Shown in pieces: positions 42,365-51,933 of a DNA stretch of 53,002 nt (its first letter is position 1; every line of letters starts with the position of its first letter). Below the pieces are notes generated by a model, which was not told the origin of the DNA, ran no database searches, and worked only from the letters and a program-made list of their open reading frames with translations. This DNA is from a bacterium (GTDB taxonomy: Bacteria > Myxococcota_A > UBA9160 > SZUA-336), in the NCBI GenBank assembly GCA_024226335.1, contig JAAELY010000191.1, forward strand, positions 1 through 53,002, in the 5' to 3' direction. The translations under genes and the position numbers were made by a program.

Positions 42365-43573
42365 ATGAGCGACGAAACCCCGATCTTTCTCGATCACCAC
42401 TCGACGACTCCTTGTGACAGGCGCGTCGTCGAGGCGATGCTTCCATATCTGAGTGAGGAGTTCGGGAACGCGGCGAGCCGGACGCACGCGTTCGGCTGGC
42501 GCGCAGAGCAGGCCGCTGAAAATGCGCGTCGCCAGGTGGCGGGACTGATCGGCGCAGATGCGCGCGAGATCGTCTTTACCTCAGGCGCGACCGAATCGAA
42601 CAATCTGGCGCTTTTCGGAGCGGCGCGCGCCGCACGGGTTCACGGCGATCACATCATCAGCTGTCAGACGGAGCATCCCGCAGTCCTGGATTCTCTGCGC
42701 GCCCTCGAACGCGAAGGCTTTCGCGTGACGAGGCTGGGCGTGAGCCCCGACGGTCTACTGCATCCGGGCAAACTCGAAGCGGCGATCGAGCCGGGTACGG
42801 TCCTGATTTCGATCATGCACGCGAACAATGAGATCGGCGTCATTCAGCCCGTTGCGCAACTCGCGGCGCTCGCTCGCGAACGCGGTGTGTTGTTTCATAC
42901 GGACGCCGCGCAATCGGCCGGCAAGATTCCCGTCGACGTGAAGGCGCTGAGCGTCGATCTGCTCTCGTTTACCGCGCACAAGCTCTACGGCCCCAAGGGT
43001 GTCGGCGCACTCTTCGTACGACGTAGGCACCCGCGCATTCCGATCGAGCCGCTGATCCACGGAGGCGGGCATGAACGGGGTCTGCGGGCTGGAACTCTTC
43101 CTGTACCGCTCTGTGTCGGGTTTGGACGCGCGGCGGAGATTGCGCTGGAGTCCATGGAGAGCGACGCCTTGCAGCAACGCGATCTGCGCGAACGGCTCTG
43201 GAATCGCCTGGCCGCGGGTCTCGACAGCCTGGAACTCAACGGACATCCCGATCAGAGACTGCCCGGGAACCTGAATGTGAGCTTCCTTGGCGCGGAGGGA
43301 GAAGCGCTGCTTCTGGCCGTGCCAGGTGTGGCGCTGTCATCGGGTTCGGCGTGCAGTTCCGCGAAGCGCGAATCCTCACACGTGTTGCGCGCGCTGGGTG
43401 TGGGTGAGCTACGCGCACAATGTGCTTTGCGCATCGGCATAGGGCGCGGGAATACCGGCGAGGAAGTCGATGTCGCTGCCGATCAGCTGATCGAACAGAC
43501 GCGACGCTTGCGCAAGCTGTCGCCTGCGTGGGACGAGCCGGGCCGCAGCGGCCGGCGCGGCCAGGGGCGTTGA
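42365..43573 (+). CDS. iscS: Cysteine desulfurase (IscS/NifS family)
   Basis: This PLP enzyme takes sulfur from cysteine for Fe-S clusters and other thiolation. The 402-aa sequence begins IFLDHHSTTPCDRRV and has SGATESNNLALFG, HTDAAQSAGKIPVDV, SFTAHKLYGPKGVGAL (PLP lysine) and the active-site cysteine loop SSGSACSSAKRESSHVL. The ATG at 42365 is chosen because the fold starts right there. It overlaps the IscU-like gene by TTGA. Confidence 0.95.
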   Translation: MSDETPIFLDHHSTTPCDRRVVEAMLPYLSEEFGNAASRTHAFGWRAEQAAENARRQVAGLIGADAREIVFTSGATESNNLALFGAARAARVHGDHIISCQTEHPAVLDSLRALEREGFRVTRLGVSPDGLLHPGKLEAAIEPGTVLISIMHANNEIGVIQPVAQLAALARERGVLFHTDAAQSAGKIPVDVKALSVDLLSFTAHKLYGPKGVGALFVRRRHPRIPIEPLIHGGGHERGLRAGTLPVPLCVGFGRAAEIALESMESDALQQRDLRERLWNRLAAGLDSLELNGHPDQRLPGNLNVSFLGAEGEALLLAVPGVALSSGSACSSAKRESSHVLRALGVGELRAQCALRIGIGRGNTGEEVDVAADQLIEQTRRLRKLSPAWDEPGRSGRRGQGR

Positions 43574-43956
43574 GCGTTCCCTATAGTGAGTCGGTGCTGG
43601 AGCACTTCCGCAACCCGAAAAATGCGGGTCGCCTCGCTCGCCAGGATTTCGATGTCGGAACGGGTGACGCGCGGATCGACGCTTCGGGAGAACGGATCGT
43701 CCTGCAGGTGCGAGTTGCATCGGGACGTGTGCGAGAAGCGCGTTTCAAGGCATTTGGCTGTCCCGTGACGATCGCGTGTGCGAGCTTCGTGAGCGAAGCC
43801 GCGCTCGATCGGGATTCCGTGCAGTTGAGACGGCTGGGCGAGAGCCAGGTCGCGCAACGCCTGCAACTCGACCACGACCAGCGGCCGCTGGCGCGTCTGG
43901 CGCTTCGGGCGCTCAAGGAGGCGTGTGAGGATTTCGATGCCAAGCAGCGACCCTGA
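43570..43956 (+). CDS. IscU/NifU-like scaffold protein lacking two of three ligand cysteines
   Basis: This 128-aa protein begins with the IscU hallmark YSESVLEHFRNPKNAGRL and keeps FKAFGCPVTIACASFVSEA, with Cys64 in the place of the second IscU ligand. The first ligand (in VGAPACGD of classical IscU) is replaced: here the segment reads VGTGDARIDASGE. The third, normally in a CSVLA segment, reads QRPLARLA. Other cysteines (70 and 119) are present, but not at the standard positions. The start is a TTG overlapping the iscS stop, so both are made together. It may be a reduced scaffold, a sulfur acceptor or an IscS regulator (inference). Confidence 0.82.
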   Translation: MSVPYSESVLEHFRNPKNAGRLARQDFDVGTGDARIDASGERIVLQVRVASGRVREARFKAFGCPVTIACASFVSEAALDRDSVQLRRLGESQVAQRLQLDHDQRPLARLALRALKEACEDFDAKQRP

Positions 43957-44007
43957 GTGCGTGCGAGTTTTCCTCTATGCTGCGCACCGATTCCCGACGG
44001 AGGTGGC

Positions 44008-44622
44008 ATGAGCGAGCGCCCGAAAAGCAAGAACATCACCTGGAGTCACAGCTTCGTCTCCAGGGAATCCCGGCACGAGCTTCTGGGACATCGCTCGGCC
44101 ACTCTCTGGTTCACCGGCCTCTCGGGATCGGGCAAATCGACTGTCGCGCTCGCCGTCGAGCAGTTGCTGGTCGCCCGCGGTGCCAACGGCTACGTGCTCG
44201 ATGGCGACAACGTCCGCCAGGGGCTCAACTCGAACCTCGGCTTTGCCCCGCAGGACCGCACCGAGAACATCCGCCGCATCGGCGAGGTGGCGAAGCTTTT
44301 CAACGACGCGGGTGTGATCGTGCTGACTGCGTTCATCTCGCCCTATCGAGTCGATCGCGACCGAGTGCGAGCGGCGCTCCCGGCGGGGGAGTTCATCGAA
44401 GTTTTTGTCGATTGTCCTCTAGATGAATGTGAGCGCCGGGACGTGAAAGGGCTGTACAAGAAGGCTCGCGCGGGTGAGATCCCGGAGTTCACAGGCATCT
44501 CTGCGCCCTACGAGGCCCCCGAGAGCCCGGAACTGGTGGTGAAGACCGCCGAGTCGGAGGTCCTGGAGTGCGCGCAGCAGGTCATTGCCTACCTCGAACA
44601 TCGAGGTGTGTTGAGCGTCTGA
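44008..44622 (+). CDS. cysC: Adenylylsulfate kinase (APS kinase)
   Basis: This enzyme phosphorylates APS to PAPS. The 204-aa sequence shows the N-terminal [14 protein letters not shown]-loop [41 protein letters not shown] and [13 protein letters not shown], followed by the [23 protein letters not shown] lid region. It is complete and typical in length, without a fused ATP sulfurylase. GGAGGT precedes the ATG. PAPS is the sulfate donor for the two sulfotransferases in this window. Confidence 0.96.
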   Translation: MSERPKSKNITWSHSFVSRESRHELLGHRSATLWFTGLSGSGKSTVALAVEQLLVARGANGYVLDGDNVRQGLNSNLGFAPQDRTENIRRIGEVAKLFNDAGVIVLTAFISPYRVDRDRVRAALPAGEFIEVFVDCPLDECERRDVKGLYKKARAGEIPEFTGISAPYEAPESPELVVKTAESEVLECAQQVIAYLEHRGVLSV

Positions 44623-44790
44623 ACCGGGCATGTCCAGATTCCCACAGGTGGCAACTGGCACGGGTTCAGCGATCCGTGGGCAAGCCGATACGCTAGCAGG
44701 TACGCTGGTTTGCCGACGCAAAGGGGCGCTGCTAGGATGCCGAAATCAAAGGGCTTCCGGGTGTACCTCTACCCCAGGCGGCTTCGCACG

Positions 44791-46587
44791 ATGACAAAAA
44801 CTCCCGCTCAGATTCTTATGTGCTGCCTCGCGCTGGGCTTCGCGGGTGCGTGTGGTACGACCTCGGGTCCCGAAAGCCTTCCCCCTCTGCCCTTGTCGCC
44901 GGAAGCTGAAGCGGGTGCAGCCTTCATTCGCGGCCACAAGCTCGAACTCGAGGGGCGTCTACTCGAAGCGGCCGAAGCCTACGAGAACGCGGCTCGCATC
45001 GATCCTGAATCAGCTGAACTTCAGCGTTACCTGGCCCAACTCTGGTTGCGCGCCGACGACGCAGAGCGCGCACTCTCTCACGCGGAACGTTCTTGCGAAC
45101 TCGATCCCGAGAACGATCAACTGCGTTCGAGCCTGGCCAGTCTGTACATCTCCTTGAAGCGCTATCCGCAGGCGGCCACGCTTCTGGAGCCGGATTTCGA
45201 GGCTGGAGAGCTTTCGGATGAGGGCAGAATGACCCTCTTCAACCTCTATCTGCGCATCGAGAACGCCGATGGAGCCGAGAGAGTCGCCCACCAGATGGTG
45301 GAGACGGCTCCGGGTGATGTTCGCGGATACATGGCGCTGGGGGCGGCCCGCGAACGATTCGACGATCCGATCGCCGCCCTGCGCGCGTACCGCGAAGGCC
45401 TGGGAGTCGATCCGCATCAAGCCGTGTTCTACGACTCGATCGCGCGCGTCCATCGCAAAGCGGAGGATGCGGAGAGCGAGATCGCGATCCTGGAGGAGAA
45501 ACTCGTCGTTTTTCCCGGGGATCCAGCCGCCTATATGAGACTTGGGCAGGTCTATGACGATCGCGGTGATCGGGATTCCGCGATCGAAGCACTCGAGAAT
45601 CTGGTCGGGGTCCATCCCGAGATCCTCGGCGCTCAATTTCGCCTCGGTTATTTCTACTACGAGAGCCGACGACTCGATGATGCCCTGGAACGCTTTGAAA
45701 TCGTTGCGCGTGGCCGAGGCGGCATCGAAGACCAACGCTATCGCGATGAAGTGCGTTACTTCCTCGGCCTGGTAAGAGAGGAGGCCGGTCAACTCGACGA
45801 GGCTCTGGAATCGCTCGAGCAGGTGCCGCGCGAGTCGCCCCGTTTCGCGGATTCACGCGTGTTGATGGCGCGCATCCTCGAGAAGCGAGAGGAATTCGAA
45901 CGCGCCATCACGGAACTCAAACGCGCCATCGCGTCCGCGCCGAGCAATACCGCGCTTTCGATCTATCTCGCGGGTATCTACCAGCGCAACGGCGACGTCG
46001 AGCGTGCCGTTGCGATCGTCGAAGACCTGATTGCGGAAAACCCCACGGAGATCGACCTGTACTACGACCTGGGCGTGATCTACGGCGATGCGGAGAACTA
46101 CGAAAAGTCACTCGAGTACATGAACAAGGTTCTCGAGATGAATCCGGATCACGCCAGCGCTCTCAATTTCATCGGCTACACCTGGGCAGAGCAGGGCGAG
46201 AATCTCGACGAGGCCGAGAGCATGCTTCGTCGGGCGGTTGAACTTCGGCCCGACGACGGATATATCACCGACAGTCTTGGCTGGGTCTACTACCAGCAGG
46301 GACTGCGGAATCTGCGCAACGGTGACCCCCAGATCGCACGCGACTACTTTACTCGAGCCCTGTCCGAACTGGAGCACGCCCTGGAATTGCTGGAACGCGA
46401 CGATCCGGTCATTACCTGGCACGCCGCCGACGCCTACCGATCCATGGCGCGCTTCGATGACGCGCTTCAGGCGTATCTGCGCGCACTGGAATTGAAGCCC
46501 AGCGAAGCCGACGCGAAGAAGATTCGCGATGAGATCCGTCTCCTGGAGATCCAGATGCAGGAATCTCCACCGGAGGAATCGCGTTGA
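44791..46587 (+). CDS. TPR-repeat lipoprotein
   Basis: This is a 598-aa lipoprotein. A hydrophobic signal (ILMCCLALGFAGAC) ends with a lipobox-like LGFAGAC, so Cys about 21 would be lipidated. The rest is more than ten TPR-like helical pairs from about residue 45 to the end, e.g. AAEAYENAARIDPES and EKSLEYMNKVLEMNPDHASALNFIGYTWAEQG. TPR lipoproteins of this kind act as envelope scaffolds. The start at 44791 fits the signal peptide best, but an in-frame ATG at 44737 would add a basic 18-residue lead; neither has a convincing ribosome site. It is coupled to the next lipoprotein gene by TTGA. Confidence 0.82.
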   Translation: MTKTPAQILMCCLALGFAGACGTTSGPESLPPLPLSPEAEAGAAFIRGHKLELEGRLLEAAEAYENAARIDPESAELQRYLAQLWLRADDAERALSHAERSCELDPENDQLRSSLASLYISLKRYPQAATLLEPDFEAGELSDEGRMTLFNLYLRIENADGAERVAHQMVETAPGDVRGYMALGAARERFDDPIAALRAYREGLGVDPHQAVFYDSIARVHRKAEDAESEIAILEEKLVVFPGDPAAYMRLGQVYDDRGDRDSAIEALENLVGVHPEILGAQFRLGYFYYESRRLDDALERFEIVARGRGGIEDQRYRDEVRYFLGLVREEAGQLDEALESLEQVPRESPRFADSRVLMARILEKREEFERAITELKRAIASAPSNTALSIYLAGIYQRNGDVERAVAIVEDLIAENPTEIDLYYDLGVIYGDAENYEKSLEYMNKVLEMNPDHASALNFIGYTWAEQGENLDEAESMLRRAVELRPDDGYITDSLGWVYYQQGLRNLRNGDPQIARDYFTRALSELEHALELLERDDPVITWHAADAYRSMARFDDALQAYLRALELKPSEADAKKIRDEIRLLEIQMQESPPEESR

Positions 46588-47330
46588 GCCGACTGCACGC
46601 GACCGCGCTCGCGTGCTCGAGTTTGTTGTTGAGCGCATGTCTCGGCATTGCCCCTCACGGGAAACTCGAGCCGATTCTCGACGAAGACGTGCGAATCAAG
46701 GGCTGGCTCGAGCGGATCTCGAGGCAGGGGGAGGCGCTTCGCAGTTTGCGGGCCGTAGGCAAGCTGCGCATTCGCTCGCAGGCCGGCGGCGGGAGTGTCA
46801 AAGAGGTCATTCTGGTCCAGCGCCCCGGGCAGTTGCGCCTGGAGTCCCTCGGTCTATTGGGCAACTCGCTCAATCTACTCGTGACCGATGGTCAGAGTTT
46901 CTCGTTCTTCGATGGACGCTCGCTCGAGCGGGGCGTCGTGGATGAGCAAGTGCTGTCGCAGCGCCTGGGTCTTGCTCTGACGCCGAGCGAAGCGATCGAG
47001 GTACTCCTGGGCTCGATTCCCCGCAACGAATGGCCGCCTGCCAGGATTCTGGGCAGCGAGACCGTTCGTCAGGTGTGGTTGACCGGGCAGCGCCTTCTAC
47101 TCGGTCCGAGCGGCGAACTACTCGAAGTCGAAACCCTGGCCGCGAATGGGCGCGTGCGCTGGGTTGTGCGCTACGGGAAATATCAGGAACTGCCCGGTGG
47201 CACATACCCCTTCGCCGTAGATTTGATTTTTCCCGACGAGGCTTTCAATGCGGAGCTTCGCTTCAGCGATGTCGAGCTGAACCCGTCGCTTTCTTCGGCG
47301 CTTTTCCGCGTCGCATGGCGGAAGGACTGA
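46584..47330 (+). CDS. LolB/DUF4292-like outer membrane lipoprotein
   Basis: This 248-aa protein has a lipoprotein signal ending LLLSAC. The following domain has LolB-like features: LRAVGKLRIRSQAGGGSVKEVILVQRPGQLRLESLGLLG, then FSFFDGRSLERG, and late strands (YPFAVDLIFPD) resembling DUF4292. LolB accepts lipoproteins at the outer membrane; whether this copy does so is not certain. The start is TTG overlapping the TPR gene stop. It ends with a TGATG overlap into the ABC ATPase gene, a notable coupling of a lipoprotein to a peptide-transporter ATPase. Confidence 0.75.
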   Translation: MSRLHATALACSSLLLSACLGIAPHGKLEPILDEDVRIKGWLERISRQGEALRSLRAVGKLRIRSQAGGGSVKEVILVQRPGQLRLESLGLLGNSLNLLVTDGQSFSFFDGRSLERGVVDEQVLSQRLGLALTPSEAIEVLLGSIPRNEWPPARILGSETVRQVWLTGQRLLLGPSGELLEVETLAANGRVRWVVRYGKYQELPGGTYPFAVDLIFPDEAFNAELRFSDVELNPSLSSALFRVAWRKD

Positions 47331-48319
47331 TGAGCGAAGCGGTTCTGAAAGTCCGCGGGCTGCGCACGACGTTTCACACTCCAGAAGGCGTGCTCCCGGC
47401 CGTGGACGGAGTGAGTTTCGATCTGCACGCCGGTGAAACACTGTGCGTTGTAGGGGAGTCGGGATGCGGTAAATCGGTCACCGCGCTCTCTGTTTTGCGT
47501 TTGCTTCCCGAGCCGCCCGCGAACATCGAAGCGGGTGAGATTCTATTCGACGGCGACAATCTGCTTACTCTCGATTCCGAACAGATGCGCCAGATTCGCG
47601 GGAATCGCATCGCGATGATCTTCCAGGAGCCGATGACTTCGCTCAATCCGGTCCTGCGCATCGGCTATCAGATCGAAGAATCGCTCCAGGTTCACACCGA
47701 CATGGATGGTAAGCACAGGCGCGAGCGGGTCGTTGAACTCCTCAATCTCGTGGGTATTCCCGAAGCGGAGCGACGGGCGCGCGACTACCCTCATCAGCTC
47801 TCGGGCGGCATGCGTCAGCGTGTGATGATTGCGATGGCTCTCGCGTGCGATCCCGAAGTGTTGATCGCGGACGAGCCGACCACCGCTCTGGACGTAACGA
47901 TCCAGGCGCAGATCATCGAGCTTCTGGAGACCTTGAAGAAGCGATTCAACATGGCCGTGTTGCTGATCACGCACGACCTCGGCGTCGTAGCCGAAGCCGC
48001 GCAACGTGTGGCGGTACTCTACGCCGGGCGCGTCGTCGAAACGGCGACAGCGGATGAACTCTTCCGCGAGCCGCGTCATCCCTATACACACGGCCTGTTG
48101 CTCGCGATGCCCAGTTCCAAGAACAAGTCGCGTGAGCCGCTTCACGTGATTGCAGGCATCGTCCCCGACCTGATCAGCCGGCCCGAAGGTTGCAGTTTTC
48201 GCGAACGGTGTCCGCGTGCGCAAGAAGTTTGCGCGAAGATCGATCCCGAACTCGATAGCATCGGACCCGATCATAGTGTTGCATGTCACAACGCCGTGCC
48301 TCCCGAGGGTGACGCATGA
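47330..48319 (+). CDS. Oligopeptide/dipeptide ABC transporter ATPase (OppD/DppD-like)
   Basis: This 329-aa ATPase has Walker [29 protein letters not shown], signature [15 protein letters not shown], Walker [13 protein letters not shown] and THDLG. The C-terminal oligopeptide-transporter domain includes [14 protein letters not shown], cysteines typical of the OppD tail. The ATG at 47330 starts right at the ABC domain. No permease or binding protein lies in the window, so the partner subunits must be encoded elsewhere. Confidence 0.93.
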   Translation: MSEAVLKVRGLRTTFHTPEGVLPAVDGVSFDLHAGETLCVVGESGCGKSVTALSVLRLLPEPPANIEAGEILFDGDNLLTLDSEQMRQIRGNRIAMIFQEPMTSLNPVLRIGYQIEESLQVHTDMDGKHRRERVVELLNLVGIPEAERRARDYPHQLSGGMRQRVMIAMALACDPEVLIADEPTTALDVTIQAQIIELLETLKKRFNMAVLLITHDLGVVAEAAQRVAVLYAGRVVETATADELFREPRHPYTHGLLLAMPSSKNKSREPLHVIAGIVPDLISRPEGCSFRERCPRAQEVCAKIDPELDSIGPDHSVACHNAVPPEGDA

Positions 48320-49284
48320 CTGAGCCTCAGCTGCGGGTTCGAGGTCTGTCGAAGTCCTTTCCTGTCGGCGGTTCGGTGTTCGGCCGACGCCTGTTGTTGC
48401 GCGCCGTCGATTGTGTGGATCTCGATGTGGCTGCAGGCGAAACCATTGGGCTCGTGGGCGAATCCGGCTGCGGGAAATCGACCTTGGCGCGTCTGATCCT
48501 GAGATTGATCGATCCCGATGCGGGAGAGGTGTTCTTCGAAGGAGAAGACGTGCGCGCCATGAGTCGCCCGGAGTTGCGCACTCTGCGTCGCCGCATGCAA
48601 GTCGTGTTTCAGGACCCTTTTGCCTCGCTGAATCCCCGGATGACCGTGGGGGAAGCGATTGGCGAGGGATTGATGATCCACAACCTGGCCAATCGCGTGG
48701 AACGTCGCGAACGCGTGAACGAGTTGCTGACGACCGTGGGCTTGCGCGAGAACCATGCGAACCGCTATCCCCACGAGTTCAGCGGCGGACAACGTCAACG
48801 CATCGGTATCGCACGCGCGTTGGCACTCAAACCCAAACTCATCGTCGCCGATGAGCCGGTATCCTCGCTCGACGTTTCCATTCAGGCACAGATCCTGAAT
48901 CTCCTGCTCGAACTCCAGGAACGATTCGGCATCACCTACCTGTTCATCTCGCACGATCTTCGTGTGGTCCAGCACCTGAGTGATCGCGTAGCCGTCATGT
49001 ACCTGGGGCGCATCGTCGAGTTGGCGCCTTCGGAAGGCCTGTACGAATCACCGCAGCATCCCTACACGGAAGCTCTCTTGTCGGCGGTGCCGATGGCTGA
49101 TCCGTCGATGCGACGCGAACGCATTATTTTGTCCGGTGACGTGCCGAGTCCAATCTCGCCGCCGCCCGGTTGTCCTTTTCACCCGCGCTGTCCGAAGGCG
49201 GTCGAGCGCTGCACGAGCGAAGTTCCGAAGCTACAAGAAGTGGCTCCAGGACGGCTCTCGGCCTGTCTATTGGCCCCATTCTGA
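48316..49284 (+). CDS. Oligopeptide/dipeptide ABC transporter ATPase (OppF/DppF-like)
   Basis: This 322-aa ATPase has Walker [29 protein letters not shown], signature [15 protein letters not shown], Walker [14 protein letters not shown] and [12 protein letters not shown]. The C-terminal domain has [15 protein letters not shown]. It overlaps the preceding gene by ATGA. Together they form the usual pair of ATPases of one transporter; the permeases are absent here. Confidence 0.93.
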   Translation: MTEPQLRVRGLSKSFPVGGSVFGRRLLLRAVDCVDLDVAAGETIGLVGESGCGKSTLARLILRLIDPDAGEVFFEGEDVRAMSRPELRTLRRRMQVVFQDPFASLNPRMTVGEAIGEGLMIHNLANRVERRERVNELLTTVGLRENHANRYPHEFSGGQRQRIGIARALALKPKLIVADEPVSSLDVSIQAQILNLLLELQERFGITYLFISHDLRVVQHLSDRVAVMYLGRIVELAPSEGLYESPQHPYTEALLSAVPMADPSMRRERIILSGDVPSPISPPPGCPFHPRCPKAVERCTSEVPKLQEVAPGRLSACLLAPF

Positions 49285-49295
49285 GGAGCAATTCT

Positions 49296-49616
49296 ATGCG
49301 TATTGAGTACAAGTTCGGTCTTGATGATGTCGAGGTTCCTTGCTTTTCCGTCGAGAGTTCAGAGGGACCGCAGAAGCTCTTCACGCTGGCAACGTTGGTT
49401 CTCAACGTGCTGTACGACAAACCGCGCGTGGACGTGATCTTCCACAGTCCCAATCGCGATGACCTGCCCAAGAAGATCCAGGCGCTCGAGAAGATTCTGG
49501 GAAGTGCACCGATCGTTCTAGGTCTGAAATACGAAGAAGGAAGCTCGGGTTCCGTCGGGAGTTCCTACTACCAGTGGGTCAGCATCCATGCCACCGGTGG
49601 TTCCGAGAAAGGCTGA
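49296..49616 (+). CDS. Small hypothetical protein
   Basis: I do not recognise this 106-aa soluble protein. It begins MRIEYKFGLDDVEVPCF and contains FTLATLVLNVLYDKPRVDVIFHSPN and IQALEKILGSAPIVLGLKYEEG. TGAGGAGCAA precedes the ATG, an excellent ribosome site, and it follows the OppF-like gene by 11 bp, which supports a real gene. Its 3' end overlaps the convergent kinase gene by 38 bases. Confidence 0.7.
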   Translation: MRIEYKFGLDDVEVPCFSVESSEGPQKLFTLATLVLNVLYDKPRVDVIFHSPNRDDLPKKIQALEKILGSAPIVLGLKYEEGSSGSVGSSYYQWVSIHATGGSEKG

Positions 49617-50841
49617 CGGCAATTACTTCGCGGCGCAGAGCTTCGGCGTCCCCGCTGAAACCACTCTGTTCCAGATAATCACCGAAGGCGACCTCACGCA
49701 GTGAGGCGGGCACGTAGTCCGGAAGGGCTGCGTTGATCTGCGCCAGGTTCTTCACGCGATGCCTGGGATGGATTCGCCGCCCGAAGCGAACCCGGCCATA
49801 ATCGATGAGATGTGGAACCCGTCCGGGCGACCAGAGAATGTTATTGGCCTTCAGGTCGGCGTGATAGATGCCCCGCCGGTGAAGTCGCGCCAGCAGTGTA
49901 GATAGGGCTCCGGCCATCTCGCTGCGCTCGGCGTCTCCGGATTTCTCGAACTCCGGTTTGATCCAGTCGATCAGCGTGTCACCGTCGTCGCGCATGACGA
50001 GCCAGCGTCCGCTCCAGGCCAGGGCCCGGCCTGTGGGAATGCCGCGCACTTCGAGTCCGTGTCCGGCCACCCAAGCGCGCTTCGCCTCTTTGCGGTTGAT
50101 GTGCTTCTTCAACATGAAATTCCCGCAGCGATACAGATCTCCTGCGCGCCCGAGTTTGAGCACATCACCATCTGCGCCTAGATCCAAAGCCCGATTCAGC
50201 TCTTCTTCATCGATATCGCGTCTTCGAAAGCCGGTCTTTCCCGCGTGTTCGAAGGAGGTGAAGACCGAACTGTTCTTCAGGCAGCGTTTCGTGCGACTCC
50301 TCCAGTGCTGGTGGGCCCGTCTTTCGGTGGCCTCGCCAACGTGTCGCAACTGTTCAGGGATCGGCTCTCCAAGCGAGTAGGCGAGGAATCCGAGTTCGCG
50401 TTCGCGCAGGCGTCGCGGGAGTCCGGGAAGAAAGATCATGCGTTGTAGATCGAGGATTACGACGCGAGCACCCACGACGACGAGATTCCCAATATGAAGG
50501 TCTCGATGCAGTGCGCCGGCCCGGTGCATGAGTTCCACGGCCTCGAGAATTGCATCCAGGTCCTCCCGCGTCGCCGCCCGCGCACCCTCCAGGTATTCCG
50601 TCGCGACCCAGTGCTCTCCCGCGCTACGAACCGCGGGTACCGAGATTCCCAGCGCCGCAGCGCGGCGCAGTGCTCGCTCCTCGTGGCGCGGAGTGCGCGA
50701 GCGCTTCAGGAAGACTTTCAGGAAGTCGTCACCGGATCGCACGGCCACGCGAACGAGGGACCGTTTGACCTCCTGAATCCCAGGAGGCATCTCTCCTCTG
50801 CGGATGCGTTCGGCCAGGTCTTCGAAGTCGGCGTTCGTCAA
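49579..50841 (-). CDS. Tandem lipopolysaccharide-kinase-like protein (two WaaP/Kdo-kinase-type domains)
   Basis: This 420-aa protein seems to hold two kinase-fold domains. The first has HRDLHIGN (112-119) and a metal Asp in VVILDLQ (131). The second has HADLKANN (327-334) and Asp347 in LIDYGR. Both keep the H-x-D-x4-N catalytic loop and the metal aspartate, so both could be active. A single WaaP-type kinase is about 230-260 aa. The likely role is phosphorylation of LPS core sugars. The start is TTG overlapping the glycosyltransferase stop (TTGA). The 3' end overlaps the small convergent gene by 38 bases. Confidence 0.83.
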   Translation of the reverse strand: MTNADFEDLAERIRRGEMPPGIQEVKRSLVRVAVRSGDDFLKVFLKRSRTPRHEERALRRAAALGISVPAVRSAGEHWVATEYLEGARAATREDLDAILEAVELMHRAGALHRDLHIGNLVVVGARVVILDLQRMIFLPGLPRRLRERELGFLAYSLGEPIPEQLRHVGEATERRAHQHWRSRTKRCLKNSSVFTSFEHAGKTGFRRRDIDEEELNRALDLGADGDVLKLGRAGDLYRCGNFMLKKHINRKEAKRAWVAGHGLEVRGIPTGRALAWSGRWLVMRDDGDTLIDWIKPEFEKSGDAERSEMAGALSTLLARLHRRGIYHADLKANNILWSPGRVPHLIDYGRVRFGRRIHPRHRVKNLAQINAALPDYVPASLREVAFGDYLEQSGFSGDAEALRREVIAVSLSRNHRWHGC

Positions 50842-51926
50842 CCCGCGACCTTCCGATACAGATCGAGGATCACATCTGCGTGTCGGGCCCAGGTATACCC
50901 TTGGGCCACTTCGCGGGCGACGCGACCCATTTCCTTGAGCCGCTCTTTATCGGCCAGCGCCAGGAAGGCGGGCGTGAAGTCTTCTTCGAGCACGAAACCG
51001 GTGCGCCCGTCTTCTATGAGTTCGGAAGCGCCAGCCATCGGCGTTGTCGCCGGAGGAACTCCGGATGCCATGGCTTCGAGAACCACATTTCCAAAGGCGT
51101 CGTAGCGAGTGGGAAGTACGACCAGGTCGGCGACGGCGTGCAGGCGTTCGATATCGGCTCGGACGCCGAGGAACCGCACCTGTTCGGCTATGCCGAGGCG
51201 TTGGGCTTGTTGACGATAAGGCCTGGGGTCGCCTGCGCCAGCAACTAGCAAACTCGCTTCTGCGCCGCTTTTCGCCAGTCCGTCGATCGCGCGATCCAGG
51301 CCCTTGCGCGCGAACCCACTGCCGACGAAAAGCGCAACGGGTCCCTCGATGCCGAGTTCTCTTCGCAGGGGTCCGGAGAACTCTTCCCTGTTTTGCGGGC
51401 TGAAACGCATGACGTCGACGCCGGTGCGCGTGACGACGAGACGTTCCCGGGAAACTCCATAGCGGTTTGCGATATCCGTTGCGTCGCGCTCCGTCAGGCA
51501 TTGAATGATCTGACGCTCATCGCGAAAGACGGCTTCTTCAATCGAGAGAATCGCGCCATGGCGTGGTGACCAGCGCTGCAGGCCCGGGCGAGCGTAGAAA
51601 CGATCCATGAACTCGGCGTGGCTACCGCCCCCGGCGCGATAGATATCCTGGTGCCGGGTTCGCGAGTAGCTGTGTACGACATCGAAGCGATCGTGTGTGG
51701 CCGTGCCTGCGCGCGACGAGAAAACCAATACCCGAAGTGGTTGCCAGAATGACGGCCCACCCACGATCTCGAGTGAGGCGCCCGGCGGAGCCGCCAGGCT
51801 GGCTTTCCGGCACACAATACTGAGCGATACGTCTCGCTCGGAGAAAGCCTGAGCGAGTTCCACTGCATCGCGCTCGGCTCCGCCGGCGCCGCGCTCGAAC
51901 GACTCGATGACCAGGGCGATACGCAT
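50838..51926 (-). CDS. GT4-type glycosyltransferase, WaaG-like
   Basis: This 362-aa GT-B enzyme has an N-terminal glycine-rich start (IESFERGAGGAERDAVELA), a middle linker, and the donor-binding C-terminal domain: VALFVGSGFARKGLDRAI, then DAFGNVVLEAMASGVPP with the conserved E-x7-E nucleotide-sugar region. The overall pattern is that of the LPS core glucosyltransferase WaaG. It is followed by the kinase gene (overlap) and preceded by a sulfotransferase gene by 7 bp. The donor sugar and acceptor cannot be read. Confidence 0.85.
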   Translation of the reverse strand: MRIALVIESFERGAGGAERDAVELAQAFSERDVSLSIVCRKASLAAPPGASLEIVGGPSFWQPLRVLVFSSRAGTATHDRFDVVHSYSRTRHQDIYRAGGGSHAEFMDRFYARPGLQRWSPRHGAILSIEEAVFRDERQIIQCLTERDATDIANRYGVSRERLVVTRTGVDVMRFSPQNREEFSGPLRRELGIEGPVALFVGSGFARKGLDRAIDGLAKSGAEASLLVAGAGDPRPYRQQAQRLGIAEQVRFLGVRADIERLHAVADLVVLPTRYDAFGNVVLEAMASGVPPATTPMAGASELIEDGRTGFVLEEDFTPAFLALADKERLKEMGRVAREVAQGYTWARHADVILDLYRKVAG

Positions 51927-51933
51927 TGTCTGC

